Shown here in pieces: positions 7,757 through 16,070 of a DNA stretch of 64,000 nucleotides. The DNA is from Streptomyces sp. SAT1 (lineage in GTDB: Bacteria; Actinomycetota; Actinomycetes; Streptomycetales; Streptomycetaceae). Under the pieces are notes generated by a model. The model worked only from the letters and a program-made list of their open reading frames with translations. It was not told the DNA's origin and made no database searches. The position numbers were made by a program, and so were the translations under genes. Position 1 is the first letter of the stretch; every line of letters begins with the position of its first letter. The stretch is from the NCBI RefSeq assembly GCF_001654495.1, contig NZ_CP015849.1, positions 5,621,001 to 5,685,000 on the forward strand, read 5' to 3'.

Positions 7757-10209
7757 ACGGGTCCCGCCACCACCCCCACCGTCTTCGGCAGCGACAGCCC
7801 CGAGCCGTCGCGGCGCGGGTCGATCTCCGGCAGCTCGGCCGGGTTGCCGTTCTTCTGCGCGGCCCGCGCCGGGGTGGGGCCCGCCCAGGCGAACGACAGA
7901 CAGTCCTCGCCCTTCAGGAACCGCTGGCAGCGCACCCCGCCGGTGGCCCGGCCCTTGCGCGGGAACTGGTCGAACGGCGTCGCCTTGCCCGTCGTCTGCA
8001 CCGAGTCGTCCAGCGTCCCGCGCGAGCCCGCGACCGTGAACACCACCGCCTCCACGGCCGGATCCACCGCCGTGAACGAGATGACCTTGGCGCCCTCGGC
8101 GAGCTTGATCCCCGCCATGCCGCCGGCCGGGCGGCCCTGCGGCCGGACCTGGGCCGCCTGGTAGCGCAGGAGCTGCGCGTCGTCCGTGATGAAGACCAGG
8201 TCCTCCTCGCCGGTGCGCAGCTCGGCAGCGCCGACGATCCGGTCGCCCTCCTTGAGGGTGATGACCTCCAACTCGTCCTTGTTGGACGGATAGTCGGGCA
8301 CCACCCGCTTGACGACACCCTGCTCGGTGCCGAGCGCGAGACCCGGTGAGGACTCGTCGAGCGTGGTCAGGCACACCACCGACTCGTCGTCCTCCAGGGA
8401 GATGAACTCCGCGATCGGCGCCCCGCCGGACAGGGTCGGCACCGCGTCGGTCTCCGGGAGCTGGGGCAGGTCGACCACGTTCACCCGGAGCAGGCGCCCG
8501 GCCGAGGTGACCACGCCCACCTCGCCGCGCGCGGTGGCCGGCACCGCCGAGACGATCACGTCGTGCTTGTACCGCCTGCCGTCCGCCGCGCGAGGGAACG
8601 GCCGGTCGTCCGCCGTACGCGCCAGCAGACCCGTGGAGGACAGCAGCACCCGGCACGGGGCGTCCGCCACCTGGAGCGGCACCGCCGCCACCGGCACGGC
8701 GCCCGCCTCCAGCAGCACCGTGCGCCGCGGGGTGGCGAACTTCTTGGCGACGGACGCCAGTTCGGCCGAGACCAGCTTGCGCAGCTCGGCGTCCGAGTCG
8801 AGGATCCGGGTCAGCTCCTCGATCTCCGCGGTCAGCCGGTCCTTCTCCGCCTCCAGCTCGATGCGGTCGAACCTGGTCAGCCGGCGCAGCGGCGTGTCGA
8901 GGATGTACTGCGTCTGGACCTCGCTCAGCGAGAACCGCTCCATCAGGCGCTGCTTGGCCTCGGCGGAGTTGTCCGAGGAGCGGATCAGCCGGATGACCTC
9001 GTCGATGTCGACCAGCGCCGTGAGCAGGCCCTCGACCAGGTGCAGCCGGTCGCGCCGCTTGCCGCGCCGGTACTCGCTGCGCCGCCGCACGACCTCGAAG
9101 CGGTGGTCGAGATAGACCTCCAGCAGCTCCTTGAGGCCCAGCGTGAGCGGCTGGCCGTCGACCAGCGCCACGTTGTTGATGCCGAAGGACTCCTCCATCG
9201 GCGTCAGCTTGTAGAGCTGTTCGAGGACGGCCTCCGGCACGAAGCCGTTCTTGATCTCGATGACCAGGCGCAGCCCGTGCTCGCGGTCGGTGAGGTCCTT
9301 GACGTCGGCGATGCCCTGGATCTTCTTCGCGCCGACCAGGTCCTTGATCTTCGCGATGACCTTCTCCGGGCCGACCGCGAAGGGCAGCTCGGTGACCACG
9401 AGGCCCTTGCGGCGGGCGCTGACCGTCTCCACCGAGACCGTGGCGCGGATCTTGAAGGTGCCGCGCCCGGACTCGTAGGCGTCCCGGATCCCGGACAGGC
9501 CCACGATCCGCCCGCCGGTGGGCAGGTCGGGACCCGGGACGTGCTTCATCAGCGCGTCCAGGTCCGCGTTCGGATTGCGGATCAGGTGGCGGGCCGCCGC
9601 GACGACCTCGCCCAGGTTGTGCGGGGGCATGTTCGTGGCCATGCCGACGGCGATGCCCGACGCGCCGTTCACCAGGAGGTTCGGGAAGGCGGCGGGCAGG
9701 GCCACCGGCTCCTGCTCCTGGCCGTCGTAGTTGGGCGCGAAGTCGACCGTGTCCTCGTCGATCGACTCGGTCATCAGGCTGGTCGCCTCGGCCATGCGGC
9801 ACTCGGTGTACCGCATCGCGGCGGGCGGGTCGTCGTTGCCCAGGGAGCCGAAGTTGCCGTGGCCGTCGACCAGCGGGACGCGCATCGAGAAGGACTGGGC
9901 CAGCCGCACCAGCGCGTCGTAGATCGACGCGTCGCCGTGCGGGTGGAGCTTGCCCATGACCTCGCCGACGACACGGGCGCACTTCACATAGCCGCGCTCG
10001 GGGCGCAGACCCATCTCGTTCATCTGGTAGACGATGCGGCGGTGCACCGGCTTCAGTCCGTCCCGGGCGTCCGGCAGGGCGCGCGAGTAGATGACCGAGT
10101 ACGCGTACTCGAGGAAGGAGCCCTGCATCTCGTCGACCACGTCGATGTCGAGGATCTTCTCCTCGTACGGGTCGTCGGGCGGCGGGGTCTTCGTGCTGCG
10201 GCGGGCCAT
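7753..10209 (-). CDS. parC: DNA topoisomerase IV subunit A / gyrase-A-like protein
   Basis: The 818-residue type IIA topoisomerase breakage-reunion subunit starts MARRSTKTPPPDD. The catalytic Tyr is Y134 in AAMRYTE, inside the usual HPHGD...GNFGS...RYTE framework. A C-terminal pinwheel domain is recognisable from about residue 500. The quinolone-determining segment reads HPHGDASIYD, with Ala where E. coli GyrA has Ser83, as in mycobacterial GyrA. Streptomyces also has a gyrA at the origin, so this second copy fits ParC. It would decatenate daughter chromosomes with ParE, which is not in this window. The start was chosen at the ATG preceding the conserved acidic N-terminus. Confidence 0.9.
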   Translation of the reverse strand: MARRSTKTPPPDDPYEEKILDIDVVDEMQGSFLEYAYSVIYSRALPDARDGLKPVHRRIVYQMNEMGLRPERGYVKCARVVGEVMGKLHPHGDASIYDALVRLAQSFSMRVPLVDGHGNFGSLGNDDPPAAMRYTECRMAEATSLMTESIDEDTVDFAPNYDGQEQEPVALPAAFPNLLVNGASGIAVGMATNMPPHNLGEVVAAARHLIRNPNADLDALMKHVPGPDLPTGGRIVGLSGIRDAYESGRGTFKIRATVSVETVSARRKGLVVTELPFAVGPEKVIAKIKDLVGAKKIQGIADVKDLTDREHGLRLVIEIKNGFVPEAVLEQLYKLTPMEESFGINNVALVDGQPLTLGLKELLEVYLDHRFEVVRRRSEYRRGKRRDRLHLVEGLLTALVDIDEVIRLIRSSDNSAEAKQRLMERFSLSEVQTQYILDTPLRRLTRFDRIELEAEKDRLTAEIEELTRILDSDAELRKLVSAELASVAKKFATPRRTVLLEAGAVPVAAVPLQVADAPCRVLLSSTGLLARTADDRPFPRAADGRRYKHDVIVSAVPATARGEVGVVTSAGRLLRVNVVDLPQLPETDAVPTLSGGAPIAEFISLEDDESVVCLTTLDESSPGLALGTEQGVVKRVVPDYPSNKDELEVITLKEGDRIVGAAELRTGEEDLVFITDDAQLLRYQAAQVRPQGRPAGGMAGIKLAEGAKVISFTAVDPAVEAVVFTVAGSRGTLDDSVQTTGKATPFDQFPRKGRATGGVRCQRFLKGEDCLSFAWAGPTPARAAQKNGNPAELPEIDPRRDGSGLSLPKTVGVVAGPV

Positions 10210-10766
10210 CGCTGCCGGCTCCTTGCTGAAGCGTGGAACGGGATCTGACGCCGACCATTGTGGACCGCCGGACTGACAACGTGGACCGGACCCCGCCCCA
10301 CGAGCCTCCCCGGACCCCTCGCGGAGCCCCCGGACCGGCCCGTCCGACGGTCCGCGGGCCCCTTCCCGGGCCCCGGCGAAAGGCGCCGGAGCGCCCCGCG
10401 GCACCCGGCCCGGACCGCGCCGCCCCCGAAGTCCGGCCCGCCGTCCCCGAAGTCCCGCCCGCCGCCCGCGTGTCGGCCCCCGGACGTCGCCACGCCGGCT
10501 CCCGCCCGCGCCCCGCCCTGTTCCGCACGGTTCCGCGCCCCTGCCCCGCGCCCCTGCCCCGCACCCCCGCGCCACGCGCCCTCGCACGCCCCGCGCGCGC
10601 CCGCCGGGCCGCGCGCCCCGCCCGCTCCGCCCCGTCCCCCGTTCGATCTCGCTCAGGGCGTACGGGGAGCGGGAACTTCGCCAGCGGCTCGCACGCTTGC
10701 ATACAGTGGCAGGACCGGCAGGAACAGGGCGGATTCCGGACCGCCACCGCGATCGAAGGGACGTAC
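10210..10766. other. Gene-free divergent region between parC and the M16 peptidase operon
   Basis: About 557 bases are extremely C/G-rich, with many CCCCGC repeats between 10290 and 10640. Long frames cross it on both strands with proline/arginine-rich translations, and I treat these as composition artefacts. The last 120 bases are less biased and probably hold the promoter of the peptidase operon (CATACAGT near 10695). No operator was recognised. Confidence 0.5.
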
Positions 10767-12128
10767 ATGCCCAAGGGTCACACCGCCACAGCCGAGGCAG
10801 GCTCCGGCGGCCTGACAGCGACCGAGCACCGCCTGGCCAACGGCCTGCGCGTGGTGCTCTCCGAGGACCACCTGACCCCGGTCGCGGCGGTGTGCCTCTG
10901 GTACGACGTCGGCTCCCGCCACGAGGTGAAGGGGCGCACCGGCCTGGCCCATCTCTTCGAGCACCTGATGTTCCAGGGCTCGGCCCAGGTGACGGGCAAC
11001 GGCCACTTCGAACTGGTGCAGGGCGCCGGCGGCTCGCTCAACGGCACCACCAGCTTCGAGCGCACCAACTACTTCGAGACCATGCCCGCCCACCAGCTGG
11101 AACTGGCCCTCTGGCTGGAGGCCGACCGCATGGGCTCCCTGCTCGCCGCCCTGGACGACGAGTCGATGGAGAACCAGCGCGACGTCGTCAAGAACGAGCG
11201 CCGCCAGCGCTACGACAACGTCCCCTACGGCACGGCCTTCGAGCGGCTCACCGCCCTCGCCTACCCGGAGGGCCACCCGTACCACCACACTCCGATCGGC
11301 TCCATGGCCGACCTGGACGCGGCCACCCTGGAGGACGCCCGCGCGTTCTTCCGCACGTACTACGCGCCCAACAACGCCGTCCTGTCCGTCGTCGGCGACA
11401 TCGACCCGCGGCAGACGCTCGCCTGGATCGAGAAGTACTTCGGCTCCATCGCCTCCCACGACGGCAAGCCCGAGCCCCGCGACGGCTCGCTGCCCGAGGT
11501 GATGGGCGAGCAACTGCGCGAGGTCGTCGAGGAGGAGGTCCCGGCGCGCGCCCTGATGGCCGCCTACCGCCTCCCGCACGACGGCACACGCGCGTGCGAC
11601 GCGGCCGACCTCGCCCTGACCGTCCTGGGCGGCGGCGAGTCCTCCCGGCTCTACAACCGGCTGGTGCGCCGCGACCGCACCGCCGTGGCCGCCGGGTTCG
11701 GCCTGCTGCGGCTGGCCGGAGCGCCCTCCCTGGGCTGGCTCGACGTCAAGACCTCCGGTGACGTGGAGGTCCCCGTCATCGAGGCCGCCATCGACGAGGA
11801 GCTGGCCCGCTTCGCCGAGGAGGGCCCCACCGCCGAGGAGCTGGAGCGCGCCCAGGCCCAGCTGGAGCGCGAGTGGCTGGACCGGCTCGGCACGGTCGCG
11901 GGCCGCGCCGACGAACTGTGCCGCTTCGCCGTCCTGTTCGGCGACCCGCAGCTCGCCCTCACCGCCGTCCAGCGCGTCCTGGAGGTGACGCCCGAGGAGG
12001 TCCAGGAGGTCGCCAAGGCCCGGCTGCGCCCCGACAACCGCGCGGTCCTCGTCTACGAGCCGACCGCCCCCGACGCCCAGGACGACACCCCCGACGCCCA
12101 GGACGACACCGAGGAGACGGCGAAGTGA
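10767..12128 (+). CDS. M16B zinc metallopeptidase, catalytic subunit
   Basis: The 453-residue protein has the inverted zinc motif HLFEH (HxxEH) near residue 72 and a downstream Glu-containing helix (ENQRDVVKNERRQR), as expected for the M16 peptidase fold. It lacks a signal peptide and probably acts in the cytoplasm on small peptides or protein remnants. It pairs with the next gene. The GTG of that gene overlaps this TGA, so the two chains are probably made together as a heterodimer. The C-terminus has two copies of the seven-residue unit DAQDDTP/E. Confidence 0.9.
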   Translation: MPKGHTATAEAGSGGLTATEHRLANGLRVVLSEDHLTPVAAVCLWYDVGSRHEVKGRTGLAHLFEHLMFQGSAQVTGNGHFELVQGAGGSLNGTTSFERTNYFETMPAHQLELALWLEADRMGSLLAALDDESMENQRDVVKNERRQRYDNVPYGTAFERLTALAYPEGHPYHHTPIGSMADLDAATLEDARAFFRTYYAPNNAVLSVVGDIDPRQTLAWIEKYFGSIASHDGKPEPRDGSLPEVMGEQLREVVEEEVPARALMAAYRLPHDGTRACDAADLALTVLGGGESSRLYNRLVRRDRTAVAAGFGLLRLAGAPSLGWLDVKTSGDVEVPVIEAAIDEELARFAEEGPTAEELERAQAQLEREWLDRLGTVAGRADELCRFAVLFGDPQLALTAVQRVLEVTPEEVQEVAKARLRPDNRAVLVYEPTAPDAQDDTPDAQDDTEETAK

Positions 12129-13513
12129 CCGAGCTGGCCACCATGGAGTTCCACCCCCGCCCCGAGGCCGGCGAGGCCAGGCCGTGGGCGTTCCCGGCCC
12201 CCGGGCGCGGCACCCTGGACAACGGCATCACGGTGCTGCGCTGCCACCGCCCCGGCCAGCAGGTCGTCGCCGTCGAGGTGCTGCTCGACGCGCCCCTGGA
12301 CGCCGAGCCGGCCGGCCTGGACGGCGTCGCCACGATCATGGCGCGGGCCTTCTCCGAGGGCACCGACAAGCACTCCGCCGAGGACTTCGCCGCCGAGCTG
12401 GAGCGGGCGGGCGCCACCCTGGACGCGCACGCCGACCACCCCGGCGTACGGCTCAGCCTGGAGGTCCCGGCCTCCCGGCTGGCCAAGGGGCTCGCGCTGC
12501 TCTCCGACGCGCTGCGGGCGCCCGCGTTCGCCGGGTCCGAGGTCGAGCGGCTGGTGCGCAACCGGCTCGACGAGATCCCGCACGAGCTGGCCAACCCCTC
12601 CCGCCGGGCCGCCAAGGAGCTGTCCCGGCAGCTGTTCCCGGCCACCGCCCGCATGTCGCGCCCGCGCCAGGGCACCGAGGAGACCGTCGCCGCCGTCGAC
12701 GCCGCCGCGGTCCGTGCCTTCTACGACCGGCACGTGCGGCCCGCCACGGCCACCGCGGTCGTCGTCGGCGACCTCACCGGCATCGACCTCGACGCGCTGC
12801 TCGGCGAGACCCTGGGCGCCTGGACCGGCTCGCCGGCCGAGCCGCGTCCGGTGCCGCCGGTCACCGCCGACGACACCGGCCGCGTGGTGATCGTGGACCG
12901 TCCCGGCGCGGTCCAGACCCAGCTGCTCATCGGCCGGATCGGCCCCGACCGGCACGACCGCGTGTGGCCCGCCCAGGTGCTCGGCACCTACTGCCTGGGC
13001 GGCACCCTGACCTCCCGTCTGGACCGCGTCCTGCGCGAGGAGAAGGGCTACACCTACGGTGTGCGGTCCTTCGGCCAGGTGCTGCGCTCGGCGCCCGACG
13101 GCACCGGCGCGGCGATGCTCGCGATCAGCGGCTCGGTCGACACGCCGAACACGGGCCCGGCTCTGGACGACCTCTTCACGGTGCTGCGCAAGCTCGCCGC
13201 CGAGGGCCTCACCGAGGCCGAGCGGGACGTGGCCGTGCAGAACCTGGTGGGTGTGGCGCCGCTCAAGTACGAGACGGCCGCCGCCGTGGCGAGCACGCTC
13301 GCCGACCAGGTCGAGCAGCACCTGCCCGACGACTACCAGGCGACGCTCTATCAGCAGCTCGCGCGGACCGGCACGGTGGAGGCGACCGCCGCGGTGGTCA
13401 GCGCCTTCCCGGTGGACCGCCTGGTGACGGTGCTCGTCGGGGACGCGGCGCAGATCAAGGAGCCCGTCGAGGCGCTCGGCGTCGGCCCGGTGACCGTGGT
13501 CGCCGCCGAGTAG
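12125..13513 (+). CDS. M16B peptidase-like, non-catalytic partner subunit
   Basis: The 462-residue protein has the M16 fold but no HxxEH motif, since the equivalent segment has become MARAFSEGTDKH. It retains the C-terminal substrate-site Arg/Tyr pair in REEKGYTYGVRSF. Bacterial M16B enzymes often work as a heterodimer of a zinc subunit and an R/Y subunit, and this gene provides the second. It starts at GTG inside the overlap with the upstream stop. A strong hairpin terminator follows. Confidence 0.87.
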   Translation: MTELATMEFHPRPEAGEARPWAFPAPGRGTLDNGITVLRCHRPGQQVVAVEVLLDAPLDAEPAGLDGVATIMARAFSEGTDKHSAEDFAAELERAGATLDAHADHPGVRLSLEVPASRLAKGLALLSDALRAPAFAGSEVERLVRNRLDEIPHELANPSRRAAKELSRQLFPATARMSRPRQGTEETVAAVDAAAVRAFYDRHVRPATATAVVVGDLTGIDLDALLGETLGAWTGSPAEPRPVPPVTADDTGRVVIVDRPGAVQTQLLIGRIGPDRHDRVWPAQVLGTYCLGGTLTSRLDRVLREEKGYTYGVRSFGQVLRSAPDGTGAAMLAISGSVDTPNTGPALDDLFTVLRKLAAEGLTEAERDVAVQNLVGVAPLKYETAAAVASTLADQVEQHLPDDYQATLYQQLARTGTVEATAAVVSAFPVDRLVTVLVGDAAQIKEPVEALGVGPVTVVAAE

Positions 13514-13540
13514 GACGCACCGCGCGGCACGCGCGCGCGT

Positions 13541-13574
13541 GGGGCCCCGGTGACCGGAGCGTCACCGGGGCCCC
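13541..13574 (+). terminator. Hairpin terminator after the M16 pair
   Basis: Perfect 14-bp arms (GGGGCCCCGGTGAC at 13541-13554, complement at 13561-13574) enclose a six-base loop 27 bases after the stop codon. It ends the peptidase operon before the riboswitch-controlled gene. Confidence 0.85.
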
Positions 13575-13718
13575 GGCATGTCCGTATTGCGGGAGAGGCG
13601 CCCTGTCTGCCCTGTGGCGTGCGCTACAAAAACCCGGATCTGTTTGGGCGCGGAACACGGCCCCGTCTAGCGTCGGTCCGGCTGTTCGTCGGGCAGTGCG
13701 CCGCAGCCGCGGCACCGG

Positions 13719-13880
13719 ACAGTCATCGCCGAGTCCCCGTACGGCGCGAGCCAGGGGAGCCGGGGACCCACTCAGTCCCTGGGGTGAATCGGGCACCGTG
13801 CGCCGAGCACGGCACCCGTAGGAGACCTTCCTGCTCCGAACCCGTCAGCTAACCCGGTAGGCGAGAGGGAAGGAAAGGAC
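13719..13880 (+). promoter_or_regulatory. ydaO/yuaA-type cyclic-di-AMP riboswitch
   Basis: The leader of the M23 hydrolase gene contains the conserved blocks of this riboswitch class. They are an ACAGTCATCGCCGAGT-like 5' segment, GGGTGAATCGGGC near 13782, CGTAGGAGACC near 13817, CTCCGAACCCGTCAGCT near 13834 and GGTAGGCGAGAGGGAAGGA at the 3' end. The last block merges into the ribosome site. The class senses c-di-AMP and usually turns expression off when ligand is high. In Streptomyces it commonly precedes cell-wall hydrolase genes. Recognition is by motif order and context. No covariance score was computed. Confidence 0.88.
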
Positions 13881-13890
13881 CAGCCACCAC

Positions 13891-14649
13891 ATGGCGTTCA
13901 CGCGCGCCACCGGGAAGCACCGCCGCCCCGGCCGGGTGCAGCGCACCACCGCCCGCGCGGCGGGTGTCGCTGCCCTCACCACCACCGGCGTCATCGGCAC
14001 CCTCGCCGCTTCCCCGGCACTCGCGGCCGAGACCCCCGCCCCGGCGGACACCGGCCTCACCCCGGTCATCAGCCTCGGCGACACCGTCGCCGAGCGGGTC
14101 GACGCGCAGGCCGCCGCCCAGTGGGAGGCCGCCCAGCAGAAGCAGGCCGAGCAGGCCGCCCGCAAGCTGGCCGCCGAGCGCGCCGAGCAGGCGCGCGAGG
14201 CCGAGGAGCGGGCCGACCGCGAGGCCGAGCGCAAGCGCCTCAACACCTTCGTGCCGCCCATCGCCGGCTCCTATGTCTCCACCGGCTACAAGACCGGCGG
14301 CTCGCTGTGGTCCTCCGGCTCGCACACCGGCATCGACTTCCACGCCGCGACCGGCACCCCCGTCCACGCGGTCGGCGTCGGCACGGTGGTGGAGACCGGC
14401 TGGGGCGGGGCGTACGGCAACCAGGTCGTCATCAGGATGGCCGACGGCATGTACACCCAGTACGGCCACCTGTCGTCCATCGGGGTCACGGTGGGCCAGC
14501 AGGTCGTCGCGGGCCAGCAGATCGCCGTGTCCGGCTCCACCGGCAACGTCACCGGGCCGCATCTGCACTTCGAGGCGCGCACCGGAGCGGAGTACGGCTC
14601 GGACGTCGATCCGATCGCCTACCTCCGCACGCACGGCGTGCAGGTCTGA
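13891..14649 (+). CDS. Secreted M23 family cell-wall endopeptidase
   Basis: The 252-residue protein has a basic N-terminus and an export signal ending near ASPALA/AET (residue 47). An Ala/Glu/Arg-rich coiled-coil follows (about residues 70-112), and then an M23 domain. Zinc ligands appear as SHTGIDFHA and GPHLHFEA, and the middle segment is MYTQYGHLSSI. M23 enzymes cut peptidoglycan cross-bridges. The LysM domain seen in some relatives is absent. The c-di-AMP riboswitch directly upstream implies control by osmotic or potassium status. Confidence 0.9.
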   Translation: MAFTRATGKHRRPGRVQRTTARAAGVAALTTTGVIGTLAASPALAAETPAPADTGLTPVISLGDTVAERVDAQAAAQWEAAQQKQAEQAARKLAAERAEQAREAEERADREAERKRLNTFVPPIAGSYVSTGYKTGGSLWSSGSHTGIDFHAATGTPVHAVGVGTVVETGWGGAYGNQVVIRMADGMYTQYGHLSSIGVTVGQQVVAGQQIAVSGSTGNVTGPHLHFEARTGAEYGSDVDPIAYLRTHGVQV

Positions 14650-14849
14650 ATTCCCGCTCCGGGCACGCTCCGTATTCTTCTCCGCCGCACTGCTTCCCGG
14701 CTGTCCAAAAAATATCCCTGGATTCCGTCACGCCGTCGGAAATTCCCGCGCATTGTTCTAGAGTCGTCGGAATGCGCGTCCGCGGCGTGTCCGCCACGGG
14801 CGCGCCACGGACATGGACGCGGTCACGGGACGGGATACGGAGGTCGGAC

Positions 14850-15509
14850 ATGCGTGTTCCGGCGCACTCGGTGTGCACGGCGATCCGGGACGACATCGTC
14901 GCCGGGGTGCACGAGCGCGGCAGCCGGCTCACCGAGGAGGTCCTCGCCCGCCGCTACGGCGTCTCGCGCGTCCCGGTGCGCGAGGCCCTGCGCACCCTGG
15001 AGGCCGAGGGCTTCGTGGTGACCCGGCGGCACGCGGGCGCGTGCGTGGCCGAGCCGACCGAGCAGGAGGGCGCCGACCTGCTGGAGATGCGCCTGCTGCT
15101 GGAGCCGCTGGGCGCCGCGCGGGCCGCCCAGCGGCGCACCGAGGGCCATCTGAAGGTGCTGCGCGGCCTGGTCAGGCTGGGGCAGGAGCGCGCCGCGGGC
15201 GGGGGCGGCGAGGAGCTGCGGTCCCTGGCCGCCTGGTTCCACGAGACCCTGGCGCAGTCCTGCGGCAGCCCCGCGCTGACCGCCGCCCTGGCCCAGCTGC
15301 GGCACAAGATCACCTGGATGTACGGGGCGCCGGACCCCGCCGACCCGGCCGAGACCTGGGCCGGACACGGCGCGATCGTCGACGCGGTGGCGCGCGGCGA
15401 CGCCGAACGCGCCCGCGCCCTGACCGCCCTGCACACCGAGCGGATGACGGCGGCTCAGCGTGTGAGCGCCCGGAAACATGCCGTCAACACAGCGGGTGCG
15501 CGGAATTAA
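14850..15509 (+). CDS. GntR family (FadR/FCD type) transcriptional regulator
   Basis: The 219-residue protein starts at ATG after CGGAGGTC. Its N-terminal winged helix contains LTEEVLARRYGVSRVPVREALRTLEAEGF, the GntR signature. The C-terminal all-helical FCD ligand domain follows, with an acidic/His ligand set (WFHETL, HTERM). Ligand and targets are not evident. It is transcribed toward ptsH, ending about 160 bases from that gene's stop. Control of carbon metabolism is a guess from that neighbourhood. Confidence 0.87.
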   Translation: MRVPAHSVCTAIRDDIVAGVHERGSRLTEEVLARRYGVSRVPVREALRTLEAEGFVVTRRHAGACVAEPTEQEGADLLEMRLLLEPLGAARAAQRRTEGHLKVLRGLVRLGQERAAGGGGEELRSLAAWFHETLAQSCGSPALTAALAQLRHKITWMYGAPDPADPAETWAGHGAIVDAVARGDAERARALTALHTERMTAAQRVSARKHAVNTAGARN

Positions 15510-15603
15510 CAGACGTGCCGTAGAAAAGACCGGCAGGGAATTCGCCTCCGATATCCATGCCCCATTTCCGTTCCCCGCGCGGGGAATTCACGCGGACACA
15601 CGA

Positions 15604-15637
15604 GAACCGCGCCGCCCCGCAGGGGGAGACGCGGTTC
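15604..15637. terminator. Hairpin between gntR-type gene and ptsH (convergent)
   Basis: Arms GAACCGCG (15604-15611) and CGCGGTTC (15630-15637) surround an 18-base G/C-rich loop in the region between two convergent genes. It could serve both. Confidence 0.55.
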
Positions 15638-15667
15638 CCGGACGCGCTGTGTGTTCCCTCCGACCGG

Positions 15668-15949
15668 TCAGACGGTCTCGGGAAGCTCCTCCAGGCCCTC
15701 GGCGACCAGCTTGGCCAGCCGGTCCAGGGCGGCCTCGGCGCCCTCGGCGTCGGAGGCGAGGACGACCTCCTCGCCACCCTGCGCGCCCAGGCCGAGCACG
15801 GCCAGCATGGAGGCCGCGTTGACGGGGTTGCCGTCGGCCTTGGCGATCGTCACGGGGACCCCTGCGGCCGTGGCGGCCCGGACGAAGATGGAAGCGGGGC
15901 GGGCGTGGAGACCCTCGGCCCAGCCGACGTTGACGCGGCGCTCAGCCAT
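15668..15949 (-). CDS. ptsH: Phosphocarrier protein HPr of the sugar phosphotransferase system
   Basis: The 93-residue protein has the active-site motif GLHARPAS with His15 and a conserved Ser47 in the regulatory-site region (NAASMLAVLGLG). HPr passes phosphate from enzyme I to sugar-specific EII components. The gene is divergent from patA, separated by 121 bases. Both gene order and sequence fit the Streptomyces ptsH locus. The start is the ATG that gives the expected HPr length. Confidence 0.96.
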   Translation of the reverse strand: MAERRVNVGWAEGLHARPASIFVRAATAAGVPVTIAKADGNPVNAASMLAVLGLGAQGGEEVVLASDAEGAEAALDRLAKLVAEGLEELPETV

Positions 15950-16070
15950 GTGATGCTGCCCTTCAGGTGTAGCAGGTTGTCTAGACCAGTTTCCCATACG
16001 TGCGGCACCGTGTGGGTACGCCACACACCGCCTCGCGCCGCCGCCCGGGGCGAGCCGTACGCTGGGCCCC

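Noticed and set aside
6425..10774. 1449-codon minus-strand frame across the COG0523 gene and parC
   Set aside because: Out of frame with ParC, whose catalytic Tyr and QRDR are in the other minus-strand frame, and antisense to a clear metallochaperone.
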